64,000 nucleotides of DNA, from positions 1 through 64,000 of the forward strand of contig UQNJ01000006.1 of NCBI GenBank assembly GCA_900542295.1. The letters are read 5' to 3'. The stretch is from an uncultured Eubacteriales bacterium (GTDB taxonomy: Bacteria; Bacillota; Clostridia; Peptostreptococcales; Anaerovoracaceae). Position numbers and translations under genes: made by a program. Numbering within the stretch: position 1 is the first letter of the stretch; each line of letters opens with the position of its first letter. Positions 34,842-43,939 of the stretch are shown here, in pieces. The notes beneath the pieces were generated by a model that made no database searches, had not been told where the DNA came from, and saw only the letters and a list, made by a program, of their open reading frames with translations.

Positions 34842-35552
34842 CTAAAATTCTCGTTTTTTTCGTTCTTCTTCGTTTCTTTGCACACTGCTTCTCAGTTTAT
34901 CCATTCTTTCATCAAGTTCTGCGCTTATCTGAGCACAACGATAAAGTTCCGCTGCCATATCTTCTGTAAATTCACAGTCTTTTTTATACCTTATCTGATG
35001 CTCTAAAGATGCCCATGAATCCATAGCGATAGTTCTCAGCTGTATTTCAACTTTCATAAGCTTTTTCTCATCAGACAAAAAAATAGGAACAGTCACAATA
35101 AGATGAAGGCTTCTATATCCGTTAGGCTTTGGATTCTTTATATAATCCTTTTTTTCAATCAGAGTTATATCATCCTGATTCAAAAGAGCTTCTGCAATCA
35201 TATATACATCCTCCGGGAATGAACATATGACCCTGACGCCTGCCACATCGTTAAGATTTTCCTCTATTGATTCAACTGTAAGCGGAAAATCGCCTCTTTT
35301 CAGTTTTTCTCTTATGCTTTCCAGTCTTTTAAGTCTTGTCTGGATGCTGTTTATAGGATTTCTGTCGTACTGCAAAGAAAACTGTTCATTCAATACATTA
35401 AGCTTTGTTTCCACTTCCATAATAGCACATTTGTAATATGCTCTCAGTTTGTTGAAGTTTTCGAGCAGCGGCTTTGTAACATCTATAAGCCCTTTACTTA
35501 CAATAGATTCAAGATTATTTCCTTTGTTTTTCGTTTTTTTTCTGTTAAACAT
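34842..35552 (-). CDS. GTP pyrophosphokinase, small alarmone synthetase (RelQ-like)
   Basis: 236 aa with only the synthetase domain. GVRVICSFPEDVYMIAEAL, NPKPNGYRSLHLIV and EIQLRTIAMDSWASLEHQI are the RelA/SpoT synthetase motifs, with no HD hydrolase domain. It makes (p)ppGpp from GTP/GDP and ATP. Its 3' end overlaps the untranslated start region of the broken cls gene. AGGAG precedes the ATG. Confidence 0.9.
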   Translation of the reverse strand: MFNRKKTKNKGNNLESIVSKGLIDVTKPLLENFNKLRAYYKCAIMEVETKLNVLNEQFSLQYDRNPINSIQTRLKRLESIREKLKRGDFPLTVESIEENLNDVAGVRVICSFPEDVYMIAEALLNQDDITLIEKKDYIKNPKPNGYRSLHLIVTVPIFLSDEKKLMKVEIQLRTIAMDSWASLEHQIRYKKDCEFTEDMAAELYRCAQISAELDERMDKLRSSVQRNEEERKKREF

Positions 35553-35600
35553 AAACCTTATCTCCTAAACAATGTCTTTGTCTGAAATTATTGCTGTTTG

Positions 35601-36233
35601 CTATAGTTTTTTTATTGGATGTCTTATTACCGTTTTCAGCCGCTGAGGCTGACATCTTCGAGGGTCGCTTAAGTATATCTCATGGTGAAGTCTTCCGCTC
35701 TCAAAATCGTTTTCATACCCTTCTTTCCTTAAGAATTTATTCATAATATCAACAGTTTCAGGCTCATTATCATATGGACCGATATGCATACACTGAACAC
35801 ATAGCCCTTCTTCAATCGTCATAAATTCAACAGATGAAAAATCCATGCCTTTTTTGGCAGAGGCTTCATAAATCGCCCATTCAAAGTCTTCTTTTGAAAC
35901 GAAATCCGGCAATCTGATGACTGATATGAAATTAAACTTATCTTTCTGCGAATAATCAACGCCAAAGATATCATCCTGCCACCAGAATCCTTCAAGGGGA
36001 GGAACTACATATTCAAAATACCCTTCTATATTATGGCTTCCTTTGTAGCTCATTTTTATAGTAAAGGCTACGGGATAAAGCAGCTTTAATGAATTCTGGT
36101 ATGAACCGTTTTCCTGATTTGGGTCTCCCTTACCTCTGACGGCTATATAATTCATTTCAGGTATTTCTGCAATAGACGGTTTTTTCCCCGGCATATAAAA
36201 TTCTTTATATTCTTTTTTATAATCAAAAGCCAT
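35601..36233 (-). CDS. GyrI-like effector-binding domain protein
   Basis: 210 aa. PEMNYIAVRGKGDPNQENG, GFWWQDD and GLCVQCMHIGPYDNEP followed by HHEIYLSDPRR are typical of stand-alone GyrI-like proteins, which bind or hydrolyse small cyclic or amphipathic molecules. AAAGGA precedes ATG 36233. It is 13 bp after the ATC-hydrolase-like gene. Confidence 0.85.
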   Translation of the reverse strand: MAFDYKKEYKEFYMPGKKPSIAEIPEMNYIAVRGKGDPNQENGSYQNSLKLLYPVAFTIKMSYKGSHNIEGYFEYVVPPLEGFWWQDDIFGVDYSQKDKFNFISVIRLPDFVSKEDFEWAIYEASAKKGMDFSSVEFMTIEEGLCVQCMHIGPYDNEPETVDIMNKFLRKEGYENDFESGRLHHEIYLSDPRRCQPQRLKTVIRHPIKKL

Positions 36234-36246
36234 TTTATTTTCCTTT

Positions 36247-36750
36247 TTATTTTTTTCTTCTAACAAATCTTATGCGGCAAACATCATCTCCGCCCGCTAT
36301 AGTTGTCAAAAGGTCAAGTTCACAGCCGAAACTCTCTGCAATGCCCCTGTCTCCGCACATCGCATGGTCGCACAAAACCTGTATTTCTTCATCTGAACAA
36401 CCTTGCTTCTGCCATGCCGCAACCAATGGACAATAATGAAAGTCTATATCAAGATTATCGTCGGTGCAGCGCTTTATATCCATTTCAAAAACCCATTGGG
36501 CAGGCTTTGTAAACAACGTCTTCTTAAGTCCTTTGAGTGATTCACCCCCACCTGCTTTTTTCCTTAATTCTGCACCCTGATAAAGTCCGCATCTCTTGAT
36601 TGCTGCCGGAGCATATTCTTCCGGAGACAATCCTTTTTTTCTTGCCTCATCGCAAAGCAAATACATCCAGAGCGCCCTGTGTTCAAGTTGCTCTCTTATA
36701 GCCTTTATAAGTCCGTTTTTTATCTTAGGCTCATTTTTTATTCTACTCAT
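36247..36750 (-). CDS. L-2-amino-thiazoline-4-carboxylic acid hydrolase family protein
   Basis: 167 aa. The C-terminal half holds the DFHYCPLVAAWQKQG, LCDHAMCGDRG and QPxGxD-like pattern of the ATC hydrolase family (Cys and His ligands), which also includes many uncharacterised members. AAGGAG lies 7 bp before ATG 36750; this start overlaps the end of the AAA ATPase gene by 8 bp, consistent with an operon before the ATPase gene was broken. Confidence 0.7.
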   Translation of the reverse strand: MSRIKNEPKIKNGLIKAIREQLEHRALWMYLLCDEARKKGLSPEEYAPAAIKRCGLYQGAELRKKAGGGESLKGLKKTLFTKPAQWVFEMDIKRCTDDNLDIDFHYCPLVAAWQKQGCSDEEIQVLCDHAMCGDRGIAESFGCELDLLTTIAGGDDVCRIRFVRRKK

Positions 36751-37471
36751 TCTTAAACTCCTTGTCATATTTCTTGAAAAAATTATAATAAACCTTCACA
36801 TTTTCTATTTCGGTCCACTTTTTAATCTCAGCTGATTCTCCGCTTAAATCATATATTACTGTGTCCTTCATTGCCATAATAAAAGGCGAATGGGTTGCTA
36901 TTATAAATTGACATCCGAGACGCACTGAATTCTCTATATATTCTTTAAGTTCTATCTGTTTTTCCGGTGAAAGGCTGTTTTCCGGTTCATCTAAGAGATA
37001 CAGCCCGGGAAGATCTATTTTTTCAACAAAATATCTGAAAGCGCTTTCCCCGTTGGAATTCTCACGAATATTATCCATTAGAGATTTTCTTATGTATTTT
37101 GATTTTGTAGTTCTCCTCGCCAAGTTTACCTTTTTTAGTTTATCGTAATCTTTAAGATCTTTGAAATGAAAATCAGCATACTTATTATCAAGATAATCCT
37201 CAAACAGTTCCTCTCTTCTAATGTCTATACCCTCATTGACAGTTCTCAAACTAAGCATGTAATCAAATACATCATCACTGGTTATTACTCTGCTTGAATT
37301 AGGCAATGATGAATAAAGCCTATAGTCACACATATCTATATAATCCTCAAAAAAACTGCTTCTGTTGTAAAGGGTATCTCTTTTCAGCTTAAGAGCTTCA
37401 CCTATAACATTAAGTGCTGTCGTTTTGCCGCAGCCATTACCTCCGCACAGCAGCGTTACTGACTCGAACTC
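36743..37471 (-). pseudogene. AAA ATPase gene, 3' part (split by the mobile element)
   Basis: The frame is open from the attachment core to 36743. It begins EFESVTLLCGGNGCGKTT (Walker A) and has LYLLDEPENSLSP (Walker B/signature) and FIIATHSPF (switch His). The first usable ATG is far inside (37333), after Walker A. The missing N-terminus is encoded at 51150-51293 beyond the 13.7-kb insertion; joined, the two parts restore NIEFESVTLL. OLD/ABC-like AAA_21 class ATPase; native role unknown. The frame continues about 25 codons into the element. Confidence 0.85.
37462..37471. other. Left attachment core of the element
   Basis: ACTCGAACTC, matching ACTCAAACTC at the right end with one mismatch. 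To its left the ATPase coding sequence continues; to its right is element DNA. Confidence 0.6.
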
Positions 37472-37573
37472 CCTACAGGTTAAGTTATTTCCTGTGTTTG
37501 AGTAGTTTTTTGCTTTCAGAAACAGCGTCTTCTCGTCTATTTCTCTTTATTATTTTCAGTTTTCAAAATTTCA

Positions 37574-37609
37574 GGTATCATTCGGGTATCAATTTACCTA
37601 CTGGTATCA
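37574..37609 (+). repeat. GGTATCA repeats inside the left end (candidate integrase arm sites)
   Basis: Three direct copies of GGTATCA start at 37574, 37585 and 37603. The first two are spaced 11 bp, the same spacing as the pair at the right end (51074, 51085). Confidence 0.55.
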
Positions 37610-37735
37610 TGACTCTGATTAAGGAAATATGCAAGGGAAAATTCGAATTACACACCTTATTTTTCTTAATCAAATGGTAAAGTTATCAGAACAACTTTCT
37701 CTTCACACTTATCATCATTTTTACCTATAATATTT

Positions 37736-37764
37736 CAATTTTGCAGACGCCATCTGCAAAATTG
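37736..37764. repeat. Palindrome after the DUF1016 gene, copy of one inside it
   Basis: CAATTTTGCAGA-N5-TCTGCAAAATTG, 12-bp perfect arms, 2 bp after the stop. Nearly the same sequence occurs within the gene at 38498-38523. It could also act as a terminator, but no T run follows. Confidence 0.75.
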
Positions 37765-37765
37765 A

Positions 37766-38800
37766 TTACTCTTCATCTGTGACATCTTCTACCGGAAACT
37801 TAATATGTTTTTCCCATGCTTCCGCATCCGGAAGAGCTCTTTTAAATGCTTCTGGTATTTCTTGAGTAAGTTTGTATTCACTAACACCAATAGGTTTGCT
37901 CATATCCTTCAACGAATATTCCGCAACCACTTTATTCTTGTCTCTACACAAAATTAATCCTATAGACGGATTATCTGTTTCTGTTTTTAACTGTTCGTCA
38001 ACAACTGATAGATAAAAATTCATTTTTCCTGCGTACTCAGGCTTAAATTTTTTCATTTTCAAATCAATTACTACATAGCAGTGAAGAATTGTATTATAAA
38101 ACAGTAAATCTGGGAAGAACTCTTCCTCTTCTACCTTTAACAATTTTTGATGCCCCATATATGCAAAACCTGAACCCATCTCAAGCAAAAAATTAGTTAT
38201 ATGGTTAATCAATTCATTTTCAATATCTCGTTCAAGCATCCCCTCGCGAATTTCTACAAAATCAAAGATATAGGGATCTTTCATCGTTTGAATTGCCAAC
38301 TCACTCTGTGCTTTTGGGAGATTTAAATCAAAATTTTGCACTTTGTCGGGATTATTTTGTCGTTCCATAAGCTTTCCAGCAATCTGAAACTCTAATACAT
38401 CTACCGACCAAGCATTTTCGATAGTTTTAATACCATACCAAAATCTCTCATCCATACTATGCAATTTTTCCAAAAGGACCAGATTGTGTGACCAAGTCAA
38501 TTTTGCAGACACTGTCTGCAAAAAGTTTAAATCTGTTATTTCTTTTGCAAATTTTTTCATGTATCGAAGATTTCTTGCAGAAAAGCCTTTTACATTAGGA
38601 GAATCTAATTTAATTTCCTTAGCCAGTGTATCAATAAATGCGTTACCATATTGCACTTGCTCGTTCAATTCTCTACCTATACTCCAGTATAATTGTATCA
38701 TTTCGCCATTGGCCTTAACCATCGCTCGGTATTGAGCCTCTCGAACTTTTCTTTTTATTTCTTCAATCAGACCTTTGTAGTCATTATTATCTGGCAACAT
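37766..38800 (-). CDS. DUF1016 (YhcG) PD-(D/E)XK nuclease domain protein
   Basis: 344 aa. The N-terminal DUF1016 helical domain (YWSIGRELNEQVQYGNAFIDTLA; NLRYMKKFA) is followed by the nuclease core FPDLLFY...VVIDLKMKKFKPEYAGKMNFYL, giving the PD, D and xK residues. Members are found near restriction systems and on mobile elements. FLQTVSAKLTWSH is encoded by a DNA palindrome (38498-38523). It lies 48 bp after the radical SAM gene with its own AAGGAAGG ribosome site, and may be co-transcribed with the cargo operon or be a separate module. Confidence 0.85.
   Translation of the reverse strand: MLPDNNDYKGLIEEIKRKVREAQYRAMVKANGEMIQLYWSIGRELNEQVQYGNAFIDTLAKEIKLDSPNVKGFSARNLRYMKKFAKEITDLNFLQTVSAKLTWSHNLVLLEKLHSMDERFWYGIKTIENAWSVDVLEFQIAGKLMERQNNPDKVQNFDLNLPKAQSELAIQTMKDPYIFDFVEIREGMLERDIENELINHITNFLLEMGSGFAYMGHQKLLKVEEEEFFPDLLFYNTILHCYVVIDLKMKKFKPEYAGKMNFYLSVVDEQLKTETDNPSIGLILCRDKNKVVAEYSLKDMSKPIGVSEYKLTQEIPEAFKRALPDAEAWEKHIKFPVEDVTDEE
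38498..38523. repeat. Palindrome inside the DUF1016 coding sequence
   Basis: TTTTGCAGACA and TGTCTGCAAAA flank a short centre, within the codons for LQTVSAKL. It matches the palindrome at 37736-37764 at 22 of about 26 positions. Confidence 0.7.
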
Positions 38801-38848
38801 ATGTCCTTCCTTTCCAAGAGCAACCTTATGAAGCCACCCTCATAGTCA

Positions 38849-40702
38849 CTATTTTTTCATAGCTTTCTCTGCATCTTCTCTTTTTATCCGATAAAAAGCT
38901 AATACATGAAGAATATCCTTATCCTCAATTTGTTCTTCATAATTTGAAAAATCATTAGTCTCAATTACTCTCTTTGCAATTGTCTTTTTCTCTTCCGGCA
39001 AAGAAGAAAAGGCTTTCCACCATTCATCAGTCAGTCCTACCTCCTCAAAGTAAAAGCGATAAATAATCATTGCTTCAGGCATATACAATAGTTTCATAAA
39101 CTCTTCTTCATCCTTACCAAAAGCCTTGCAAAAGAATGAATAACCTTTTCCGACTTTTCCTTTTGTAGAATTCAATACCGCCTGTACTGTTCTAATAAAT
39201 TTTCTATTCCAATGAACACCAATATAATCTCTATTGCTAAAGTATTCAGGATCTTCTATAGGATGATATTTCATCGGAAATGAATATATACTTACCCCCA
39301 GTTCTTCACATAGGTCAACATTTAACTTTAATCGTCTATATAATTCAACCGGTTTATCTTTATAATTATATAAAACATAATTAGACAAATTATTATGACC
39401 ATGTTTAACAGCCGTTCTTACAGCTTTTTCATATGTTTTATGAAGTTTCCAATGGTCAAAAGCAATACGAACAGGTCTTATCGGAATTTCAAACAATTTT
39501 TCCATATTACTATCCGTAATAAGCCTTGCATCAATACCTTGGTTGAAATCCACATATCTTTTTCTTGGCTTCTTACTATATATCTCTTCAAAATAAGGCT
39601 TTAATATGTCATATGTTTCAAAAACAGCCTCCTTTTTTGCTGTATAATCTTCCAACAAATGCTTTTCTTCCAACAAATCGTATATCGCTTGGTCTTTTTC
39701 TCCATACTTTTGTATCAATAATTTATATTGTTTTACTACTGATTTAATATATGCCCTTTCATTATAGCCATCTCTTAAATTCTTTATTGCCACCTCATAC
39801 AAATTGGGTTGCACATAATTACTATCTTTCGCAAATCCCGCTGCTTTAATTTCATCAATTATCTGATCAAATTGACATGATGCCAATACATTATTATCCA
39901 GCAAAAGCAAGTCTTTTTTTCCACCAAACCGATTATTTGTCATCTCAATTTGCTTAGTAATAGGAATATAGCTCTTATATTCCGGTTCTAACTTTGGTAC
40001 AGCACAAAACGGACACTTATTCACACACCCTCGTGTCATGTATGCCAAATACCCGTCATTTGCAGGATACACATAATCTATTTCTTCTAGAATCGAATAG
40101 TCTAATGGCAATGTATCAACAACTATATCGTTGTCATCTAAAATACCTGGTTCACTCAATGTTCCCACAAACGGGCGTATTCCTGTAGCAGCTTCAACTC
40201 TTTCTGGTAATATTGAAGCCATAACGCCGCCAACCATAACATTTTTCTCGTCCTTACATAATTGCTTCACAAAATTAATTGTTTCTATTGTAATATCCCA
40301 ATAGAATGTGAATAACGTGGTAACTCCGACCCTGTCATACTTTCTGTTTTCCGGTCTAAAGTAATCCTTGTTATAGAAATATTTTCTATAAAACTTCAAC
40401 AGTTCCGCAATTATCGGATTTTCTCCTGAAAGCGGAATTTCATCATACGCCTCTTTCAGTCCCTTCTTTAAATACAAACATATCTGTGGCTTATATTTTT
40501 CCCAAAATACAGTTGCATCGTTAACATATAATTGTTTTAGCAATGCTTCATAGGTATCATTAAGTACTAATTCTTTCAAATCACCCTTAAAAAAGGTAAC
40601 ATCGTCCCCTAAATCCCTATAATACGTAGCTATCTTCATCAAACCCATTGGTGGATATTTGTTCTTATAATTTGGTTCTACCAACAAAATTTTACGGCTC
40701 AT
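38849..40702 (-). CDS. Radical SAM protein with B12-binding-like N-terminal domain
   Basis: 617 aa. The N-terminus (ILLVEPNYKNKYPPMGLMKIATYYR) resembles the cobalamin-binding domain of B12 radical SAM enzymes. CVNKCPFC at 226-233 gives the CxxxCxxC iron-sulphur motif. A long C-terminal half of about 350 residues is unlike common subfamilies. Its ATG overlaps the GHKL ATPase stop (ATGA), so it is made together with it. It might modify DNA, a nucleotide or a partner protein; substrate unknown. It is the last gene of the cargo operon before the DUF1016 gene. Confidence 0.8.
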   Translation of the reverse strand: MSRKILLVEPNYKNKYPPMGLMKIATYYRDLGDDVTFFKGDLKELVLNDTYEALLKQLYVNDATVFWEKYKPQICLYLKKGLKEAYDEIPLSGENPIIAELLKFYRKYFYNKDYFRPENRKYDRVGVTTLFTFYWDITIETINFVKQLCKDEKNVMVGGVMASILPERVEAATGIRPFVGTLSEPGILDDNDIVVDTLPLDYSILEEIDYVYPANDGYLAYMTRGCVNKCPFCAVPKLEPEYKSYIPITKQIEMTNNRFGGKKDLLLLDNNVLASCQFDQIIDEIKAAGFAKDSNYVQPNLYEVAIKNLRDGYNERAYIKSVVKQYKLLIQKYGEKDQAIYDLLEEKHLLEDYTAKKEAVFETYDILKPYFEEIYSKKPRKRYVDFNQGIDARLITDSNMEKLFEIPIRPVRIAFDHWKLHKTYEKAVRTAVKHGHNNLSNYVLYNYKDKPVELYRRLKLNVDLCEELGVSIYSFPMKYHPIEDPEYFSNRDYIGVHWNRKFIRTVQAVLNSTKGKVGKGYSFFCKAFGKDEEEFMKLLYMPEAMIIYRFYFEEVGLTDEWWKAFSSLPEEKKTIAKRVIETNDFSNYEEQIEDKDILHVLAFYRIKREDAEKAMKK

Positions 40703-42249
40703 TTATTCAACTCTTCCTGTATTTTAGTCACAACCATGTCTGCCATATCTTTAGGGAGCATAGCTATTATAATTTCATATATACGTGAAATTAACTTTTG
40801 TTCTTTTCTTCCATACTTTGACAATGATTGCGTTAAATACTTTTTATTCTTTCTATCATCTTTATTTTCAGAAGTTCTCTTACCATCCAAAGAATCTTCT
40901 GTAGGTTTATACGTTGTTTCAATTTCTGTAAATACTCTATTCAAAATCTCACTTGATTCAGCATCTTTTTGACGCAATTCAAGAGTACGCTTATCTTTCT
41001 GTACCTTTTCTCGTGCAGCTTCTAATTCTTTCTTAGCCTCTTTTTGTTTTTCTTCGTTAACAAATCCACCACTATTTATCTTATCGTTATACTCTTTTTC
41101 TTGTTGAATTAACTCATCCTGTCTTTGATATATTTTCTTTACATCATTTGCATAATGATACAATTTGTATAATTCAGTATATAAAACAGGTTTTATTGCA
41201 TTTTCAAAATCTTTATATGCTGAATTCAAATTAAAATAATCTCTACGCGCATTAGGAATCAATTCACTATCTATTGCATATATTTCTCCCACAAAATATG
41301 AATTTCCTCTTGGCTCTTTGAAGAAACGACCCAGCGTTTCCTCATTTCCAATTTGTATATTCTCTTTGCGTAAACGCAGACATCTCATCTTATTTGTCGA
41401 ATGAATAGCTCCTACAAACTTAATTACACCAAACCACATCCAAGCAATAAGTTTACCATCTTTATTGACAAATTTTCTAAATTCTAAATCACTTATTTCA
41501 TCAACAATTTTATTTCCACCATCATATATTCTGGTGCCATAATACTTATATAGTGGATTACCATTAACTTGAATGTTATACTCATCAATTCTTAAATTTT
41601 CTTCCTTACAAAATTCTCTGATTTTAGAACTAAAATAAAAAGAATTAGCAAAAGGAATAGGTGCAACTGCCTTCAAATATTCAATAACATCATGCTCACT
41701 CAAAAGGTCATCACTTTCGTCAATAACATTTTGCATAACAACCTCAAAATAATGAGAATCTTTTTCTGCTGTTTTAGTATAAGCATGGGTAATACTATCT
41801 ACCAGTTCGGATGCAGACGGGTGCTGATTGACATCATTTAAAATCTCTCTCAATTTAACACCATCCCATTCCATAACTGACTCTACATCTTCTCCTTTAT
41901 AACTGGATTTAAATATTAACTTATCACAATAAGCAACTCCTGCCAGTCTTCCAATACCTCTAAATCCTTTTTCTTTTGTCCTGTCTTTTTCAGAATCTGC
42001 AATGTCTGTAAGTATTCTATTAAAATTTTCTACGGAAATACCTTTGGCATTATCGTAAATACTCACTTTGCGTTTATTATATTCTATATGAATATCTATT
42101 ATAGCATCGTCCTTTAACAACACTCCCTCTGCAATGGCTTTATCAATAGAATCTGCTGAATTTTGAATATACTCCCTATAAACAGTATAGCTATTCTCAT
42201 ACATCGCAGTCGTCAAGTTTTCTATAATATTTTTACCTATACTAGCCAT
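40699..42249 (-). CDS. GHKL (Hsp90/MORC-like) ATPase
   Basis: 516 aa. The N-box is REYIQNSADSID (Glu26, Asn30, Asp33), the G1 box DNAKGIS (66-72) and the G2 box GFRGIGRLAG (95-104), all of the Hsp90/MutL/MORC fold. A middle domain follows, then a charged coiled coil from about 370 to 430 and a helical tail. It probably clamps or remodels partners or DNA upon ATP binding. It sits 14 bp after herA and overlaps the radical SAM start by 4 bp. Confidence 0.82.
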   Translation of the reverse strand: MASIGKNIIENLTTAMYENSYTVYREYIQNSADSIDKAIAEGVLLKDDAIIDIHIEYNKRKVSIYDNAKGISVENFNRILTDIADSEKDRTKEKGFRGIGRLAGVAYCDKLIFKSSYKGEDVESVMEWDGVKLREILNDVNQHPSASELVDSITHAYTKTAEKDSHYFEVVMQNVIDESDDLLSEHDVIEYLKAVAPIPFANSFYFSSKIREFCKEENLRIDEYNIQVNGNPLYKYYGTRIYDGGNKIVDEISDLEFRKFVNKDGKLIAWMWFGVIKFVGAIHSTNKMRCLRLRKENIQIGNEETLGRFFKEPRGNSYFVGEIYAIDSELIPNARRDYFNLNSAYKDFENAIKPVLYTELYKLYHYANDVKKIYQRQDELIQQEKEYNDKINSGGFVNEEKQKEAKKELEAAREKVQKDKRTLELRQKDAESSEILNRVFTEIETTYKPTEDSLDGKRTSENKDDRKNKKYLTQSLSKYGRKEQKLISRIYEIIIAMLPKDMADMVVTKIQEELNK

Positions 42250-42263
42250 ATATTTTCGCTCCT

Positions 42264-43925
42264 TTACTGCTTATACTGTTTATAAATTGGTTTTGGAAAT
42301 TTTATACTTAACAATGACCTAAATACCGGATTTTGAATAACATATTCTCCCTGCTTCAATCTCGTTAACATATTTTTATAAACAGGCGGAACAAACTTAT
42401 AATCTGGCTTTGCAATTTCTATTGCATTAGTTCTTCCATAGGCATGTGTTGAACAGTTTCCAGTTACCCTTGAATGAATTGCACTTCTGAACTGTTCTGC
42501 TGCAAACAAAACTATTCCTAACGAACGTCCTCTTTCAGCAATATCAAGTACTTGATGCAAAATAGGTGAACTTTTTGGAGTATCTTGTGAGGCATATTTA
42601 TTCAATTCATCAATAAAAATAACTATTTTCTTCGGCGGTTCTACACCATCTTCTTCACTATATTGCCCTAGTTGAAGATCATAAATAGTTCTTATCGCAT
42701 CACCAAAAACAAACCCTTGCATATCCTCGTTCAATTTTGCAATATCAATCACATGAACTTCATTTTTCTTAATACGCTTAAGTGCATTTTCCAATCTTGT
42801 TTCTTCTTCTGTGTCTCGTATTCTACCAAAAATCTGATTTCCACATATAGAATTACGGATAATGCGATTAAATTTTCTCCAACTCAAAACAGAAATCTCT
42901 TTATCTCCCGGTGCTCCTGCTTTACAACATTCTTTAACTTCTGACAAAAAATCCTCCCAACTATCAAGTCCTTTAAAACCACCTTGCTCATTCGCAATAT
43001 AATTAATAATGGCATCCATAGTCTGGTTTGGATCATCTACACTGGCAAATAGCATATCCAGCTTTTTCATATCATCTTCACAATCATACTTATATAACTT
43101 CGTATTACTCAAATGTCTTTGGTCTTCATATTCTTCCCTTGTTAAATATGTATTACCAATCTTATTATCAGCGTATGGATAATAATAATGGACATTTTTA
43201 AATGGTTCTGTTGACAACTTCATTTTTTCATATAATGCTAGCGTCTCTGCCTTTTCTTCATCTGATTCAAATTCATTCTTTTGATCAATCGCCAATAAGT
43301 CTTTACCCTTTACATTAAAGAAAACAAATGCCACATCATCTTTTTCTACAATACTTTTATCTTGTATTGCTTTGAGTAAAAACATTGCATATGATGTTTT
43401 TGCTGCTAGACCTGATATTCCTGAAATATTCAAATGTGCACCTTCTGGTCCTATCAAAAAGCGAGAGTCCATCTGAACAGGTAAAGTTACTCTATCCTCT
43501 TCACCATTGTACATCTCCAAATATCCACAAGTAATAGGATTTTTAACATTTTTTAACCCCAAAGCTTCTGCGACTTCATTTTCATTTGCCAATTCAACCT
43601 TCGCATCATTCAAAAGAGGGGTATATATATTCTCCGTATTACTGATCACACTAGCCTTTACATAATTCATTCCTATTCTTTGTGTTCTTTCTTCTACAGA
43701 CACATCTCCAAAATCACTTGAAATATAATCTGACAAAAAATTGGCTGTATCTGTTATATGAGAAATTTCTTCCACGACTCCATAAGAAACACTCTTTTGT
43801 AAATGACTAACCTTAACAACATCAAAAGGATTTAAAATCATATCCTTATTTGTCCAAAAATAGAAATAATCAATCGTTGACGGATTTTTCTCTGTTGCTA
43901 TAACTTTTCCAATAATCTTTCCCAT
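42264..43925 (-). CDS. HerA-like ATPase (DUF87/FtsK-HerA superfamily)
   Basis: 553 aa. The N-terminal HAS-barrel region is followed by a P-loop-like GISGLAAKTS (169-178), which departs from GxxxxGK[ST], and Walker B IVIFIDE (Asp439, Glu440). The C-terminal VTGNCSTHAYGRTN region is HerA-like. HerA forms hexameric rings that translocate DNA and drive NurA; the adjacent upstream gene is NurA-like with a 14-bp gap. Within this operon it is the likely motor. Confidence 0.82.
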   Translation of the reverse strand: MGKIIGKVIATEKNPSTIDYFYFWTNKDMILNPFDVVKVSHLQKSVSYGVVEEISHITDTANFLSDYISSDFGDVSVEERTQRIGMNYVKASVISNTENIYTPLLNDAKVELANENEVAEALGLKNVKNPITCGYLEMYNGEEDRVTLPVQMDSRFLIGPEGAHLNISGISGLAAKTSYAMFLLKAIQDKSIVEKDDVAFVFFNVKGKDLLAIDQKNEFESDEEKAETLALYEKMKLSTEPFKNVHYYYPYADNKIGNTYLTREEYEDQRHLSNTKLYKYDCEDDMKKLDMLFASVDDPNQTMDAIINYIANEQGGFKGLDSWEDFLSEVKECCKAGAPGDKEISVLSWRKFNRIIRNSICGNQIFGRIRDTEEETRLENALKRIKKNEVHVIDIAKLNEDMQGFVFGDAIRTIYDLQLGQYSEEDGVEPPKKIVIFIDELNKYASQDTPKSSPILHQVLDIAERGRSLGIVLFAAEQFRSAIHSRVTGNCSTHAYGRTNAIEIAKPDYKFVPPVYKNMLTRLKQGEYVIQNPVFRSLLSIKFPKPIYKQYKQ

Positions 43926-43939
43926 TTTCCATCCTCCAA

